In this document: piece by piece, positions 54,083-62,214 of the stretch
Numbering within the stretch: position 1 is the first letter of the stretch
Layout of the letters: each line of letters begins with the position of its first letter
Origin: Nocardia acidivorans NBRC 108247
Lineage (GTDB): Bacteria > Actinomycetota > Actinomycetes > Mycobacteriales > Mycobacteriaceae
Assembly (NCBI RefSeq): GCF_001625085.1
Contig: NZ_BDAW01000025.1
Span: 1 to 64,000 of the forward strand
Direction: 5' to 3'
DNA: 64,000 bases
Translations under genes and position numbers: made by a program
The notes under the pieces: generated by a model
What the model saw: only the letters and a program-made list of their open reading frames with translations
Told to the model about the DNA's origin: nothing
The model's database searches: none

Positions 54083-54409
54083 ATGCGCAGCTGGTCGATG
54101 GGAACTGGGACGGCGCTGATGGCCGCGCTGGTGGTGGGTACGCTGGTCAGCGGGTGTGAGCAGGCCAAGGAAGCGGTCAACAAGGGCGGGGATACGCCCT
54201 GCAGTGAATTCACGGCCCAGGACAAGGACAAGCAGCGGGTCACCGTGCGGAAGTATTTGGAGAACGACACCAAGGTGACCCCGACACCGGATGCCAACGG
54301 CGTCGATGCCGCCATCGCCGCCATCGGGCTCATGTGTCAGGCGCAGGCCAATCCCGACACTCCGATTCGCAATGCCGACCTCACCGGGATTCTGGTGCCG
54401 AAGAAGTAG
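54083..54409 (+). CDS. Small lipoprotein, HdeA-like actinobacterial type
   Basis: A 108-residue lipoprotein with GGAGGAAAT before the ATG. The signal peptide ends LVSGC, with lipidated Cys25. The mature part has two further Cys (DTPCSEF and GLMCQAQ), a lysine/aspartate-rich helix (TAQDKDKQRVTVRKYL) and ends TGILVPKK. The pattern resembles small envelope lipoproteins of Nocardia and Mycobacterium that match the HdeA acid-stress-chaperone profile. That match is from memory and tentative. Convergent with the Rieske-FAD gene, with 3 bases between the stops. Confidence 0.8.
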   Translation: MRSWSMGTGTALMAALVVGTLVSGCEQAKEAVNKGGDTPCSEFTAQDKDKQRVTVRKYLENDTKVTPTPDANGVDAAIAAIGLMCQAQANPDTPIRNADLTGILVPKK

Positions 54410-54412
54410 CGG

Positions 54413-55942
54413 TCACCGCTCCGTACCGGGCAGCCAGTTCGGCGCCCGGTACGGCGAGGCCAGTGGGCGCAGCGACGAACTGGCCGGACCGTCCAGCAGG
54501 GTGCCGTCGGGCGCGAAGCGGGAACCGTGCAGCGGGCAATCCCACGATTTCTCGGCATCGTTCCAGCACAGAATCCCACCCAGATGCGGGCAGACCGCCG
54601 AGATCTCGGTGGTGACGCCGTCGACGGTCGACACAGCCGTCGGCATGACCCCGTGCCGCTCGATCCGCCCCTGTCCCTCGGCGGGCAGCGCACCCCGCCC
54701 CGAACCCAGCGCATGCCGCCATCCGGTGAGCAACTGCCGTGCGACGGAGGCGTTCGCGGAGACGGCGGTCGGCAGCGAACGCAGCTCCGAGGTTCGCCAG
54801 CTGCTCAGCGAACCCGCCCAGGCCGGTGGCTTACCGGTGACCCGGCCCGCCAGCGCGAGCGCGGCCGCGACACCGTTCGTCAATCCCCATTTGGCATAAC
54901 CGGTGGCCACCAGGATCTGCTCACGGCCGGGCAACAGCGGCCCCACATAGGGCAGCTCGTCGATCGGCAGATAATCCTGGGCGGACCAACTGTGCAGCGG
55001 TTCGGCGCTGGGGAACCAGCGCCGGGTCCATTCGATCAGTTCGTCGGCGTGCCGCTGGGCCGAGGGCGCGCGGCCGACGACATGGCCGTGCCCGCCCACC
55101 ATCAGCACATCCCCCTCGGGGGTCGGGGCGTACCGCACCGATCGGGTGGGACTGCCCGCGCTGAGGAACATCGGCTGCGGAATCGGCTCGGTGACCCGGA
55201 ATGCGGACAGGTACGAGCGCCGCGGCACCAGCCGCGCGAAGTATCCGCCGCGATCGAGAAACGGTGTGCCGGTGGCGATGACGACCGTGCGCGCGGTGAT
55301 ATCGCCGTGCTCGGTCTCCACCCGCAATTCGCCGTGCTCGCCCTCGTGCACATTGTGCACCAGCGTCGATTCGAAGATCGGCGCGGTATGGGCCTCCACC
55401 TCGGCGGCGAGCGCGGCCAGCAGGGCGATCGGATCGAGCTGGGCCTGATCGAACAGGGTCACCGCGCCGAAGAACGGGAACGGGACATCGGCCTCGGTCA
55501 TGGACTCCACGGGCAGTCGTGCCACCCGCAGTGCTTCCAATTCCTTTCGCACAGCGGATTTCTCACCGGCGCTCTGCGCGTAGGTGACCGCCGACTCGCG
55601 CTGCACGGGCAGCGAATGCTCCTCGCAATACCGCAACAACCATTGCCGCCCGGCCTGATTCGCCTCGACATAGTTGATCAGCGCCCGATCCCCGTGCCGC
55701 CGGCGAATCCGCTGCGCACGCGTCCCCTGCAACAGGCTGACCTTGCCGGTCGAGGCGCCCGTGGTGGATTCACCGATGCGCCGCCCCTCGACGACCGCCA
55801 CCTCGGCCCCGCTCTCGGCCAGCAGCAGCGCCGTCACCAGCCCGGTGATCCCGGCGCCGATCACGACGGTGTCGAACCGGGACCCGGGGGTCAACCGCAA
55901 CCGCGCCGGGGTCTCGGCGTCCTTCATCCACAGAGAGGTCAT
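54413..55942 (-). CDS. FAD-dependent oxidoreductase with C-terminal Rieske domain
   Basis: A 509-residue protein starting MTSLWMKDAETPARLR at 55942. The N-terminal DAO fold has the FAD loop VIGAGITGLVTALLLAESGA, the second strand AVVEGRRIG, and STTGASTGKVS. The C-terminal approx. 80 residues hold a Rieske [2Fe-2S] centre: AVCPHLGG (C-x-H) and WDCPLHGSRF (C-x2-H). This architecture (DAO plus Rieske) is a known group of uncharacterised oxidoreductases. The electron acceptor and substrate are unknown. It is divergent from dps, which may point to a stress-related role. Confidence 0.92.
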   Translation of the reverse strand: MTSLWMKDAETPARLRLTPGSRFDTVVIGAGITGLVTALLLAESGAEVAVVEGRRIGESTTGASTGKVSLLQGTRAQRIRRRHGDRALINYVEANQAGRQWLLRYCEEHSLPVQRESAVTYAQSAGEKSAVRKELEALRVARLPVESMTEADVPFPFFGAVTLFDQAQLDPIALLAALAAEVEAHTAPIFESTLVHNVHEGEHGELRVETEHGDITARTVVIATGTPFLDRGGYFARLVPRRSYLSAFRVTEPIPQPMFLSAGSPTRSVRYAPTPEGDVLMVGGHGHVVGRAPSAQRHADELIEWTRRWFPSAEPLHSWSAQDYLPIDELPYVGPLLPGREQILVATGYAKWGLTNGVAAALALAGRVTGKPPAWAGSLSSWRTSELRSLPTAVSANASVARQLLTGWRHALGSGRGALPAEGQGRIERHGVMPTAVSTVDGVTTEISAVCPHLGGILCWNDAEKSWDCPLHGSRFAPDGTLLDGPASSSLRPLASPYRAPNWLPGTER

Positions 55943-56055
55943 GGTCGGGCTATAGCCGCACACTCGCCGACGAAACCGAATGCCACGGTCACTATTCGGA
56001 TTGAGCCGCCCGATGCCGGGTATTGCGGCGAATAACGCAAGGAAAGGAGTCGCAC

Positions 56056-56541
56056 GTGCCGGAACCCATCACCAGCACCCTGGAGCCGCAGGCGCAGAAG
56101 ATCACCGGAGACGCGCTCTGCGCCACCGTCATCGACCTCATCGACCTGTCACTCATCGCCAAACAGGCGCATTGGAATGTGATCGGCCGCCACTTCCGCT
56201 CCGTGCACCTGGCATTGGACGAGCTGGTCGCGGCCACCCGCGAATTCACCGATGCCGCCGCCGAACGCGCCACCGCGGTGGGCGTAAGCCCCGACGGGCG
56301 CGCGGTGACGGTGGCCCGGGGTACCGGCACCATCGGATTCCCGGAGGGCTGGCAGGCCGATGATGCGGTGATCCAGGCCATCGTCGGCAATCTCGCCATT
56401 GTGATCGCACGCCTGCGCGTCCGGATCGACGCCACCGAGAAGGCCGATCCGGTGACCCAGGACCTGTTCATCGAGATGGTGGCTCGACTCGAAAAGCTCC
56501 AGTGGATGTGGCAGGCCCAGCTCGCCACCGCTCCGCACTGA
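56056..56541 (+). CDS. dps: Dps/ferritin-like DNA-protecting protein
   Basis: A 161-residue four-helix protein. The GTG at 56056 is chosen because AAGGAAAGGAG lies upstream. Ferroxidase-site residues are seen in helix A (LIAKQAHWNVIGRHF) and helix B (SVHLALDELVAATREFTDAAAERA). The family dodecamer oxidises and stores iron and shields DNA during starvation or peroxide stress. The C-terminus is short and lacks the Lys-rich DNA-binding tail of some mycobacterial Dps, although the N-terminus is also not strongly basic. It is followed by a small membrane protein gene. Confidence 0.93.
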   Translation: MPEPITSTLEPQAQKITGDALCATVIDLIDLSLIAKQAHWNVIGRHFRSVHLALDELVAATREFTDAAAERATAVGVSPDGRAVTVARGTGTIGFPEGWQADDAVIQAIVGNLAIVIARLRVRIDATEKADPVTQDLFIEMVARLEKLQWMWQAQLATAPH

Positions 56542-56610
56542 TTCCACTACTGATTCCACCGCCGGTTCGAAACCGCGCCGGCACCGCATAACTCACCATG
56601 GAGTTGAACA

Positions 56611-56868
56611 ATGAACGCATATGACGACCGACGAATGGTGCGCGGCAGCCGATCCAGCCTCGCGGGCCTGGTCGGCTTGCTGCTGGTGGTCTGGCTGATC
56701 ATCGGTGCGGTGGCCGCCGGACAGCGCCACTACTTCGACAGCGCCCCCACCAACTGCGCGAGCACCGGCACCATCGCGGTGACCATCATCGCGGGGCCGT
56801 TGAACTATATGGGCGCGAACCCCAAGGTCAGGGACTGCGATGTCAACGTTCCGCAGCCCAGCCCGTAG
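56611..56868 (+). CDS. Small membrane-anchored protein
   Basis: An 85-residue protein. A basic N-terminus ([14 protein letters not shown]) precedes one membrane helix ([21 protein letters not shown]), followed by a short exported part with two Cys (PTNCAST, VRDCDVN) that could pair, ending in Pro. No ribosome binding site stands out. The start is the first ATG before the helix. Proteins of this shape are common in nocardiae beside dps, but function is not known. Confidence 0.65.
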   Translation: MNAYDDRRMVRGSRSSLAGLVGLLLVVWLIIGAVAAGQRHYFDSAPTNCASTGTIAVTIIAGPLNYMGANPKVRDCDVNVPQPSP

Positions 56869-56908
56869 CGAGACCGGTCCGAACCGGTCGGAGCCCCGAG
56901 ATCGTCGA

Positions 56909-57046
56909 TCATGAGCGCGCGGCGGGTGCGTAGGGAACGGTGAGGGCGCGATTGTCGTCCACCTGAATGGGACGCCCGAGCTGCGGGAACGCGCGCTGCG
57001 CGCAATCGGCCCGCTCGCACACCTTGCAGCCCGCGCCGATCGGCGT
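56909..57046 (-). pseudogene. prpR: C-terminal fragment of prpR (methylcitrate-cycle regulator)
   Basis: Only the last 45 residues are present: [20 protein letters not shown] followed by [13 protein letters not shown] and a stop at 56909. The C-x2-C/C cluster is the hallmark of the short-chain-fatty-acid-sensing regulators of the PrpR/RamB group. The HTH and acyl-CoA-binding parts are missing. It joins directly, in another frame, to the prpD fragment at about 57045. Confidence 0.75.
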
Positions 57047-57534
57047 GGTAGCGGCGCGTCCACTCCGGATCCTCCGCGGTGGCGATCTTGTTCCACAGCG
57101 CGATGGTGTCCGGCCGCTGCGCCCGCTCCGGCGCGTAGGACCGCTCGTGATGCCAGCCGCCGTCCTGCAACGCGCCCGCGAAGATGTACGTGATCGAGTG
57201 ATCGAGGGTTTCGCGAGAAGCCTTGGGGTCGAACTTCTGCGGGTCATTGGACCCGGTGCCGATCACATAGTGGGTGTGGTGGCTGGTGTGCAGCACGATC
57301 GAGGCGATCTGATCCAGATCACCGATCCGCTCGCGCAGCCGGAACGCCAGATCGATCGGGGCCCGACTCTGGTATTCGGCGGAGTGCTCCTTGGTGTAGG
57401 TGTCCAGGATGCCGCGCTTGGGCTCGCCCGGACCGGGCAGCGGCACAGCGTATTCCGCGGTCGGACCGCCGAGCAGCCAGGCGATCACGCCTCCCAGATG
57501 GGCGCGGGCGCGCCCTCCCCGCGCATGGCGCGAT
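57045..57534 (-). pseudogene. prpD: prpD (2-methylcitrate dehydratase) internal fragment with frameshift
   Basis: Residues from the C-terminal half of PrpD are clear: [15 protein letters not shown] in one frame, then, after a frameshift near 57487, [60 protein letters not shown] and [13 protein letters not shown]. The N-terminal half and the last ~40 residues are missing. PrpD dehydrates 2-methylcitrate in propionate breakdown, and this copy cannot be functional. Its upstream end abuts an inverted prpC fragment, and its downstream end abuts a prpR fragment. Confidence 0.85.
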
Positions 57535-57539
57535 CCACG

Positions 57540-57692
57540 GCCGGCTTCGATATCGAGGCGTTCACGCCCATCTTCGTGATGAGCCGCATCACCGGCTGGA
57601 CCGCGCACATCATCGAACAGGGCGAATCCAATGCGCTGATCCGGCCGCTGAGCGAATATATCGGCGTGCCACAGCGTTCCGTCGTCGCCTGA
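57540..57692 (+). pseudogene. prpC: C-terminal fragment of prpC (2-methylcitrate/citrate synthase)
   Basis: About 50 residues on the plus strand: [20 protein letters not shown], then [19 protein letters not shown] and VPQRSV, then a stop at 57692. This is the conserved end of citrate/methylcitrate synthases, containing the region with the catalytic-site Arg. It begins inside the protein with no start codon, directly back to back with the prpD fragment on the other strand, an arrangement that does not occur in an intact prpDBC operon. Confidence 0.82.
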
Positions 57693-57729
57693 CCGATGGA
57701 TGCGATGTTGCCGATCCACGCACTGAGAC

Positions 57730-57782
57730 AGCGACCTGTTGCCTCACGTCAAGATGCCCGGGAACAGCGAGTCGTTGCCTCA
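57730..57782. repeat. Pair of 17-base direct repeats beside the prp relic
   Basis: AGCGACCTGTTGCCTCA at 57730-57746 and AGCGAGTCGTTGCCTCA at 57766-57782 match at 14 of 17 positions, with starts 36 bases apart. Paired sub-terminal repeats of this kind occur in some insertion-sequence ends, so this may be the edge of a lost element. No transposase fragment was seen. Confidence 0.45.
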
Positions 57783-57978
57783 TTGGGGACTGTCCGGGAC
57801 CTTCCGGTGCCAAGTGCGCGGGTTTCCCGTGGGCTCGCGGTGCAGATAGCTCAAGTCGGGTAGCGCTTCTTGCAGCGGAGAGTGAGACGACGGCGGTTGA
57901 TCCGGGGCATGACTGAGGTCACAACGGTGGCAACAGGCATTGCGTAGGGTCAGGTTTCGACGGTAGGCGTTGATACTT

Positions 57979-58086
57979 GTGAGTGAAATCCTGGTGACCG
58001 GGGGGACCGGTGTCCCGGGCAGACTGATCGTCCAACGCCTGCACGAGCAGGGTCATGAAGTGCGTGTGCTCCTGCCAGCCCGGTAG
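57979..58086 (+). pseudogene. Truncated NmrA-like NAD(P)-binding protein gene
   Basis: GTG at 57979 opens a clean start, MSEILVTGGTGVPGRLIVQR followed by LHEQGHEVRVL, which is the first beta-alpha-beta unit of NmrA/extended-SDR proteins (GGTGxxG loop). It then runs into a stop at 58086 after 35 residues. The rest of the ~250-residue protein is absent. The next sequence is the upstream region of the cbtB remnant. Confidence 0.65.
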
Positions 58087-58162
58087 GGGCGAGTCAGACC
58101 CTCGCATCGCGTTCGATACAACGACGGGGACGCGCACATCCCCACGAACTCGAGGAGTCATC

Positions 58163-58455
58163 GTGGCAACCTCTTATGTCCCTCGTTCCGGACTGGGCAC
58201 CGGCTCGCCGGCCCTGCCCACCACCGCGCTCCGGCTCGCGGGCACCGGCCTCCTCGCGCTGCTGGCGATCCCCCGGGGAAGATCGTCTTTCCCGGCTTCC
58301 CGGCCGACGATCTGTATCACTTCCGGCTGTACTCCTTGGCCGCGCAGCTGATCATGTGGGCGGTTATCGGAGTCGGGTTCGCCTGGCCGGCCCCGCGCCT
58401 GCTCGGTGAACACGCCGAGCTGTCGCAGTCCGGCGCACCCGTGCAGGCCGCATGA
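58163..58455 (+). pseudogene. Fused remnant of cobalt transporter genes cbtB and cbtA
   Basis: GTG at 58163, after GAGGAG, begins a CbtB-like N-terminus (MATSYVPRSGLGTG, then LPTTALRLAGTGLLALLA). From about 58276 a different frame encodes the end of a CbtA-like membrane protein (KIVFPGFPADDLYHFRLYSL, then LIMWAVIGVGFAW) with a stop at 58455. So a deletion has removed the end of cbtB and most of cbtA. CbtA/CbtB import cobalt for B12 synthesis. The cbtA stop still overlaps the phosphatase start (ATGA), showing the original operon order. Confidence 0.7.
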
Positions 58456-59021
58456 GTGCGGTAACGCGGCTGACGCTGATCACCCATGCGATCACCGACG
58501 CCGTGCAGGGCGCTCGGTTTCCGGTCGACGAGCCGCTCAACGCGCTCGGCGACCGGACCATCGCCAAGGTCGGCTCCCTGCTGGGGGCCGACCACACCGT
58601 GATCCGGTACGCGCCCGAAACCCGTACGCGGGCAACGGCATCCGGGCTCGGGCTGAGCGGTGAACCGGATGCGGCGCTGCGCGATATCGACCACGGCGGC
58701 TGGGCCGGACAGGGGATGGATGCCCTCGCGCCCGAGGATCTGATGGCCTGGCTCACCGATCCGGGCTACCGCGGGCACGGCGGGGAATCGATCACCGATC
58801 TGATCGAGCGGGTGCGGGACTGGCTGGGCGGGCTCGCAGGAAGCGGCCGGCACATCACCGCCGTCACCCATCCCGCGCTTGTCCGGGCCGCGGTGCTGTG
58901 CACCCTGGACGCGCCCGCACAAGCCTTCTGGCGCATCGATATTCCGCCGTTGACGGCCACCACGCTGCATCATCGCGCGCCCGCGTGGACGCTGCGGACC
59001 ACGGCGGGCGCACTGTATTGA
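58452..59021 (+). CDS. Histidine phosphatase family protein
   Basis: A 189-residue phosphoglycerate-mutase-fold protein. The phosphohistidine motif is altered: LTLITHAITDA in place of the usual L-x-R-H-G-x-T, so the Arg before His is Thr. The second catalytic His is in TAVTHPALVRAA, and ALRDIDHGGWAGQ corresponds to the D-x-x-x-G-x-W-x-G block. Members next to cbtAB in actinomycetes are thought to be linked to cobalamin biosynthesis (CobC-like) or to general phosphatase activity. Its start overlaps the cbtA remnant. It ends about 100 bases before the cobalamin riboswitch. Confidence 0.82.
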   Translation: MSAVTRLTLITHAITDAVQGARFPVDEPLNALGDRTIAKVGSLLGADHTVIRYAPETRTRATASGLGLSGEPDAALRDIDHGGWAGQGMDALAPEDLMAWLTDPGYRGHGGESITDLIERVRDWLGGLAGSGRHITAVTHPALVRAAVLCTLDAPAQAFWRIDIPPLTATTLHHRAPAWTLRTTAGALY

Positions 59022-59124
59022 ATCCCACCGTACGAGCGGGTGGCGGCATTCGGGCTCGACTCCGGCTATCCTGTTCGAGCAGCTGGTTCGCTGACGATGC
59101 GGCATACGGAGCCCCGAACCCATC

Positions 59125-59266
59125 GTGAGCGTCGAAACCTGTGCCCGGCACAGGTGAGAGGGAACCCGGTGGGAATCCGGGACTGTCCCGCAGCGGTGAA
59201 TGGGAACGACGGTCGTCACACGCACTGGGCGCTTGCCCGGGAAGCGACGACCGACAGGTCCAGCCC
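59125..59266 (+). promoter_or_regulatory. Cobalamin (B12) riboswitch
   Basis: The conserved core is visible in order: GAGAGGGAACCCGGTG, GAATCCGGGACTG, CCCGCAGCGGTGA, then a peripheral stem and the 3' box CGACAGGTCCAGCC near 59251-59264. These match the class I cobalamin aptamer (GGGAA, GGTGxxAATCC, ACTGxCCCGCA, GTGA). About 200 bases follow before the metF start and could hold the expression platform. GC-rich inverted repeats (around CCCCGGCCGGG) lie just after the aptamer. High B12 would be expected to lower expression. Confidence 0.88.
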
Positions 59267-59481
59267 CGGCCGGGTGCGCCGGGGTCGACCCGGAGCCGGG
59301 TCGGCGCCCATGAGTCCGAAGGCCTGCCCGTTGCGCCGGATACGCCGTATCCGGCGGTCGTGGCCTCGCGGATTGGGCAGTACGCCGAGTGGACCCGGGC
59401 ACGGGATGATGCTTTCAGGGCTCCGTCCGCGTACACCCGCGCCGCGGCGACGACCATCGGCTTCGACCATGGAAACCAGCG

Positions 59482-60480
59482 ATGCAGAACAACTTTGCCG
59501 CTCCGGCGGTCGGCTCCACGCACCCCCGTATCGCACCGATCACCTCCGGCGTCCCGTCGGTGGTGAAGAGCCTGCGCGCGCACTCCGGCGCACGCGTGCC
59601 GTTCTCGGTGGAATTCAATCCGCCCCGGGACGCGGCCGGGGAAGCGCGGCTGTGGCGCGCGGTGCGCGAATTCGAGCGCATGCACCCGGCCTTCGTCTCC
59701 ATGACCTACGGCGCGGGTGGATCCACCAAGGACCGCACCGCCCGGATCACCGGACAACTCGCCCGGGAGACGACCTTGCTCCCGGTAGCGCACTTGACGG
59801 CCGTCGGCCACAGCATCGCCGAATTGCGCTCTCTCGTCGGCTCCTACGCCGACTGCGGCATCCGCAATATCCTCGTCCTGCGCGGCGATCCGCCGGGTGA
59901 TCCGCTCGGCTCCTGGACCAAGCACCCCGAAGGCGTCGAGTACGCCGAGGAACTGGTCCGAATCGTCCGGGACCTCGGCGACTTCCATGTCGGCGTGGCC
60001 TCCTTCCCGCAGGGCCACCACCGCTCACCCGATCTGGATACCGATACGGCCTTCCTCGCCGCGAAACTCCGTGCCGGAGCGGACTATTCGATCACGCAAA
60101 TGTTCTTCGACGTCGAGGACTACCTGCGCCTGCGCGACCGCCTCATCGCCCACGACCCGGTCGAAGGCGCGAAACCCATCATCCCCGAACTGATGCCGAT
60201 CACCTCCCTGCGCACCGTCGCCCGCGCCGAAGAACTCAGCGGCCGCCCCCTCCCGCCCCGGGTCCTCGAACGCCTGCGCCGCGCGGCCGGCACCGGCCCC
60301 GAGGAGGACAAAGCCGCGGTCCGCGCGGCCGGTATCGAGATCGCCACCGAAATGGCCGCCCGACTCATCGCCGAAGGCGCCCCCTGCCTCCACTTCATCA
60401 CCCTCAACTTCGCCAAAGCCACCGGCGAGGTCCTCGGCAACCTCGGCTACCGCTCGACCGCCACCCCCCTCAGCGCCTGA
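59482..60480 (+). CDS. metF: Methylenetetrahydrofolate reductase
   Basis: A 332-residue FAD-dependent reductase that makes 5-methyl-THF from 5,10-methylene-THF for methionine synthesis. The TIM-barrel family is evident: FSVEFNPPRD with the catalytic Glu, FVSMTYGAGGST, ILVLRGDPPGD, GVASFPQGHHRS, ITQMFFDVEDY and PCLHFITLNF near the end. The first 30 residues are a loose extension, and the ATG at 59482 has only GGAAA upstream, so a start slightly further in is possible. It lies behind a cobalamin riboswitch, linking folate methyl supply to B12 status. Confidence 0.93.
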   Translation: MQNNFAAPAVGSTHPRIAPITSGVPSVVKSLRAHSGARVPFSVEFNPPRDAAGEARLWRAVREFERMHPAFVSMTYGAGGSTKDRTARITGQLARETTLLPVAHLTAVGHSIAELRSLVGSYADCGIRNILVLRGDPPGDPLGSWTKHPEGVEYAEELVRIVRDLGDFHVGVASFPQGHHRSPDLDTDTAFLAAKLRAGADYSITQMFFDVEDYLRLRDRLIAHDPVEGAKPIIPELMPITSLRTVARAEELSGRPLPPRVLERLRRAAGTGPEEDKAAVRAAGIEIATEMAARLIAEGAPCLHFITLNFAKATGEVLGNLGYRSTATPLSA

Positions 60481-60533
60481 CCCGGCACCCCTCTCGGCAC
60501 CCCGGAACCCGTTGTCGCACCCGCGGCCGAGAC

Positions 60534-60923
60534 CTATCGGTCGAGTTGGGCTTGGAAGACGGCTCGGTTGAAATAGGCGCGGGCTTCACGGATGAGGCCG
60601 TCGTCATCGAGCTCGTAGACGTTGATGCCCGACCAGTTGACCGGGGTGCCGGTGGTGGTGACGGCGGCTCCGGACCAGGTGACCGCGACGGAGTTGCCGA
60701 CGGTGTGGGCTTCGCGCGGGGTCAGGCCGAGGAAGGGGCTGAAGTTCGGTAGTACCGAGGCGATGAACTCGCGGATCGCGGGGCGGCCGACGATCGGCGG
60801 TTCGCCCACCGGATCGTGGAATACGCCGTCGACGGCGAAGGCGCGGGCCCAGGCGTCGGCATCACCGGACTGGGAGGCGAGGAAGAAGCGTGTGACGGCG
60901 GCGGGCATGGCGGGCATGGTCAT
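60534..60923 (-). CDS. NTF2/SnoaL-like protein
   Basis: A 129-residue cone-fold protein. Typical elements are the N-terminal helix PAAVTRFFLASQSGDADAWA, FAVDGVFHDPVGEPP with the conserved Asp-Pro, GRPAIREFIASVLPNF, and the C-terminal strand VYELDDDGLIREARAYFN. Such proteins act as small-molecule isomerases, cyclases or binding proteins, and the ligand is unknown. Starts at 60923 or 60917 fit. It is on the same strand and 41 bases downstream of the MFS transporter, so it probably shares that TetR-controlled transcript. Confidence 0.85.
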   Translation of the reverse strand: MTMPAMPAAVTRFFLASQSGDADAWARAFAVDGVFHDPVGEPPIVGRPAIREFIASVLPNFSPFLGLTPREAHTVGNSVAVTWSGAAVTTTGTPVNWSGINVYELDDDGLIREARAYFNRAVFQAQLDR

Positions 60924-60964
60924 TGGAGAGTCTCCTGTCTCGAGGTTGGGAAATTCGTTGGCGC

Positions 60965-62197
60965 TCAGGCTGTTACCGGAGTGTGGTGGTCTCGGTCATA
61001 GCGCCGGGCGAGGGGCAGCACGGTCAGTCCGGCGGCGGCCAGCAGTGCTTGCAGTGCGCACACGCCCGTCCAGCCGAGCCCGGCGTAGCAGGCCGCCGCG
61101 ACGGCGGTGCAGATCGCGCCGCTGAGGAAGACCGCGACCATGTAGACGGTGTTGGCGCGGCTGCGCGCCTCGGGCAGGTAGGCGAAGATGCGGGCCTGAT
61201 TGGCGATCTGGCTCCACTGCACCGCGATATTGACCGCGACGATCGCCGCGATCATGGACGCCAGCACGCTTGCGCCGAGGGCATAGGCTCCCGCCGAGAC
61301 CAGTGTCAGCGCCAGTGCCGCGGTGATGATCGGCAGCGGACCGCGCCGATCGATGAACCGTCCGGCCCACGGCGCGGCGACCGCGCCCGCGAGTCCCAGC
61401 ACACCGAACAGACCGGCGGTCGCGGTGCCGAAGTGATACGGGTCGTGGGTGAGTACGAGGACCAGCGAGGTCCAGGTGGCGTTGTAAGCGCCGAACAGAC
61501 TCGCGTGCAGCAGGCAGGAGTGCCGCAGGGCCGGTGCGCCGCGCAGCAATCGCGGCAGCGACGCGAGCAGTTGCCCGTAGCCGATCACGTTGGCGCGTTG
61601 GGCTTCTCGTGGAATCAAGGCCACGGTGAGCAACCCGGATGCCGCGGTCAATGCGGCGGCGAGCAGGTAGACCGCACGCCATCCCAGCACCTCACCGATG
61701 GCGCCGCCGATCACCCTGGACCCGATGATGCCGGTCATCAGGCCGATCTGGACCCCCGCCACGATCGAGGCTCGCCGCTGCGGCGGGGCCAGCTCTGCGG
61801 CCAGCGGCACGAGTACCTGTGGGACGACGGTGAATCCGCCCACCAGCGCGGCGGCCGCCGCGAGCAACGACAGTCCCGGCGCCAGCGCGGCCGACAGTAA
61901 CGCGAGCGTGGTGACGGTCAGCATCGCCGTCAGCAGAGGCCGCCGCCGGCGCACATCACCGAGCGGCACCAGGAACAGGATTCCTGCCGCGTAGCCGAAC
62001 TGCGCGCAGGTCACCACCACTCCCGTCGCGGAGGGCGCGACCCCGAATTCGCGTGCGAACAGCGTCAGCAACGGTTGTGCCAGATACACATTCGCCACGG
62101 TCACGCCGCTGCAGATCGCCATCACCGCGAACAACACCGGGCGGACCCGCGGTCCGCTATCGGACCGGATTGTCGGCGGGCTTTGCGTCGTAGACAT
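60965..62197 (-). CDS. MFS transporter
   Basis: A 410-residue transporter with 12 predicted helices. The start at 62197 is chosen because GGAG lies 7 bases upstream of it, while the ATG at 62203 is too close. Family signs: VANVYLAQPLLTLFAREFGV in helix 1, the motif A loop LGDVRRRRPLLT, and motif C-like VQIGLMTGIIGSRVIGG. It belongs to the YnfM/arabinose-exporter-like or chloramphenicol-resistance-like efflux group. It is divergent from a TetR gene, with two palindromic operators in between, the usual layout of a repressor-controlled efflux pump. Confidence 0.92.
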   Translation of the reverse strand: MSTTQSPPTIRSDSGPRVRPVLFAVMAICSGVTVANVYLAQPLLTLFAREFGVAPSATGVVVTCAQFGYAAGILFLVPLGDVRRRRPLLTAMLTVTTLALLSAALAPGLSLLAAAAALVGGFTVVPQVLVPLAAELAPPQRRASIVAGVQIGLMTGIIGSRVIGGAIGEVLGWRAVYLLAAALTAASGLLTVALIPREAQRANVIGYGQLLASLPRLLRGAPALRHSCLLHASLFGAYNATWTSLVLVLTHDPYHFGTATAGLFGVLGLAGAVAAPWAGRFIDRRGPLPIITAALALTLVSAGAYALGASVLASMIAAIVAVNIAVQWSQIANQARIFAYLPEARSRANTVYMVAVFLSGAICTAVAAACYAGLGWTGVCALQALLAAAGLTVLPLARRYDRDHHTPVTA

Positions 62198-62214
62198 CAC
62201 CATCTCCAAACGAT

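Noticed and set aside
57730..57782. Insertion sequence
   Set aside because: Only a pair of 17-base repeats is seen. No transposase fragment or target duplication could be found, so only a repeat is reported.
57693..57978. Possible small genes between the prpC relic and the NmrA-like relic
   Set aside because: Frames are under 70 codons with no ribosome binding site and no resemblance to known proteins.
59280..59481. Plus-strand stretch with a protein-like reading (PAVVASRIGQYAEWTRARDD) between riboswitch and metF
   Set aside because: No start, ribosome binding site or recognised family. It may be expression-platform sequence or a relic, and is not supportable as a gene.
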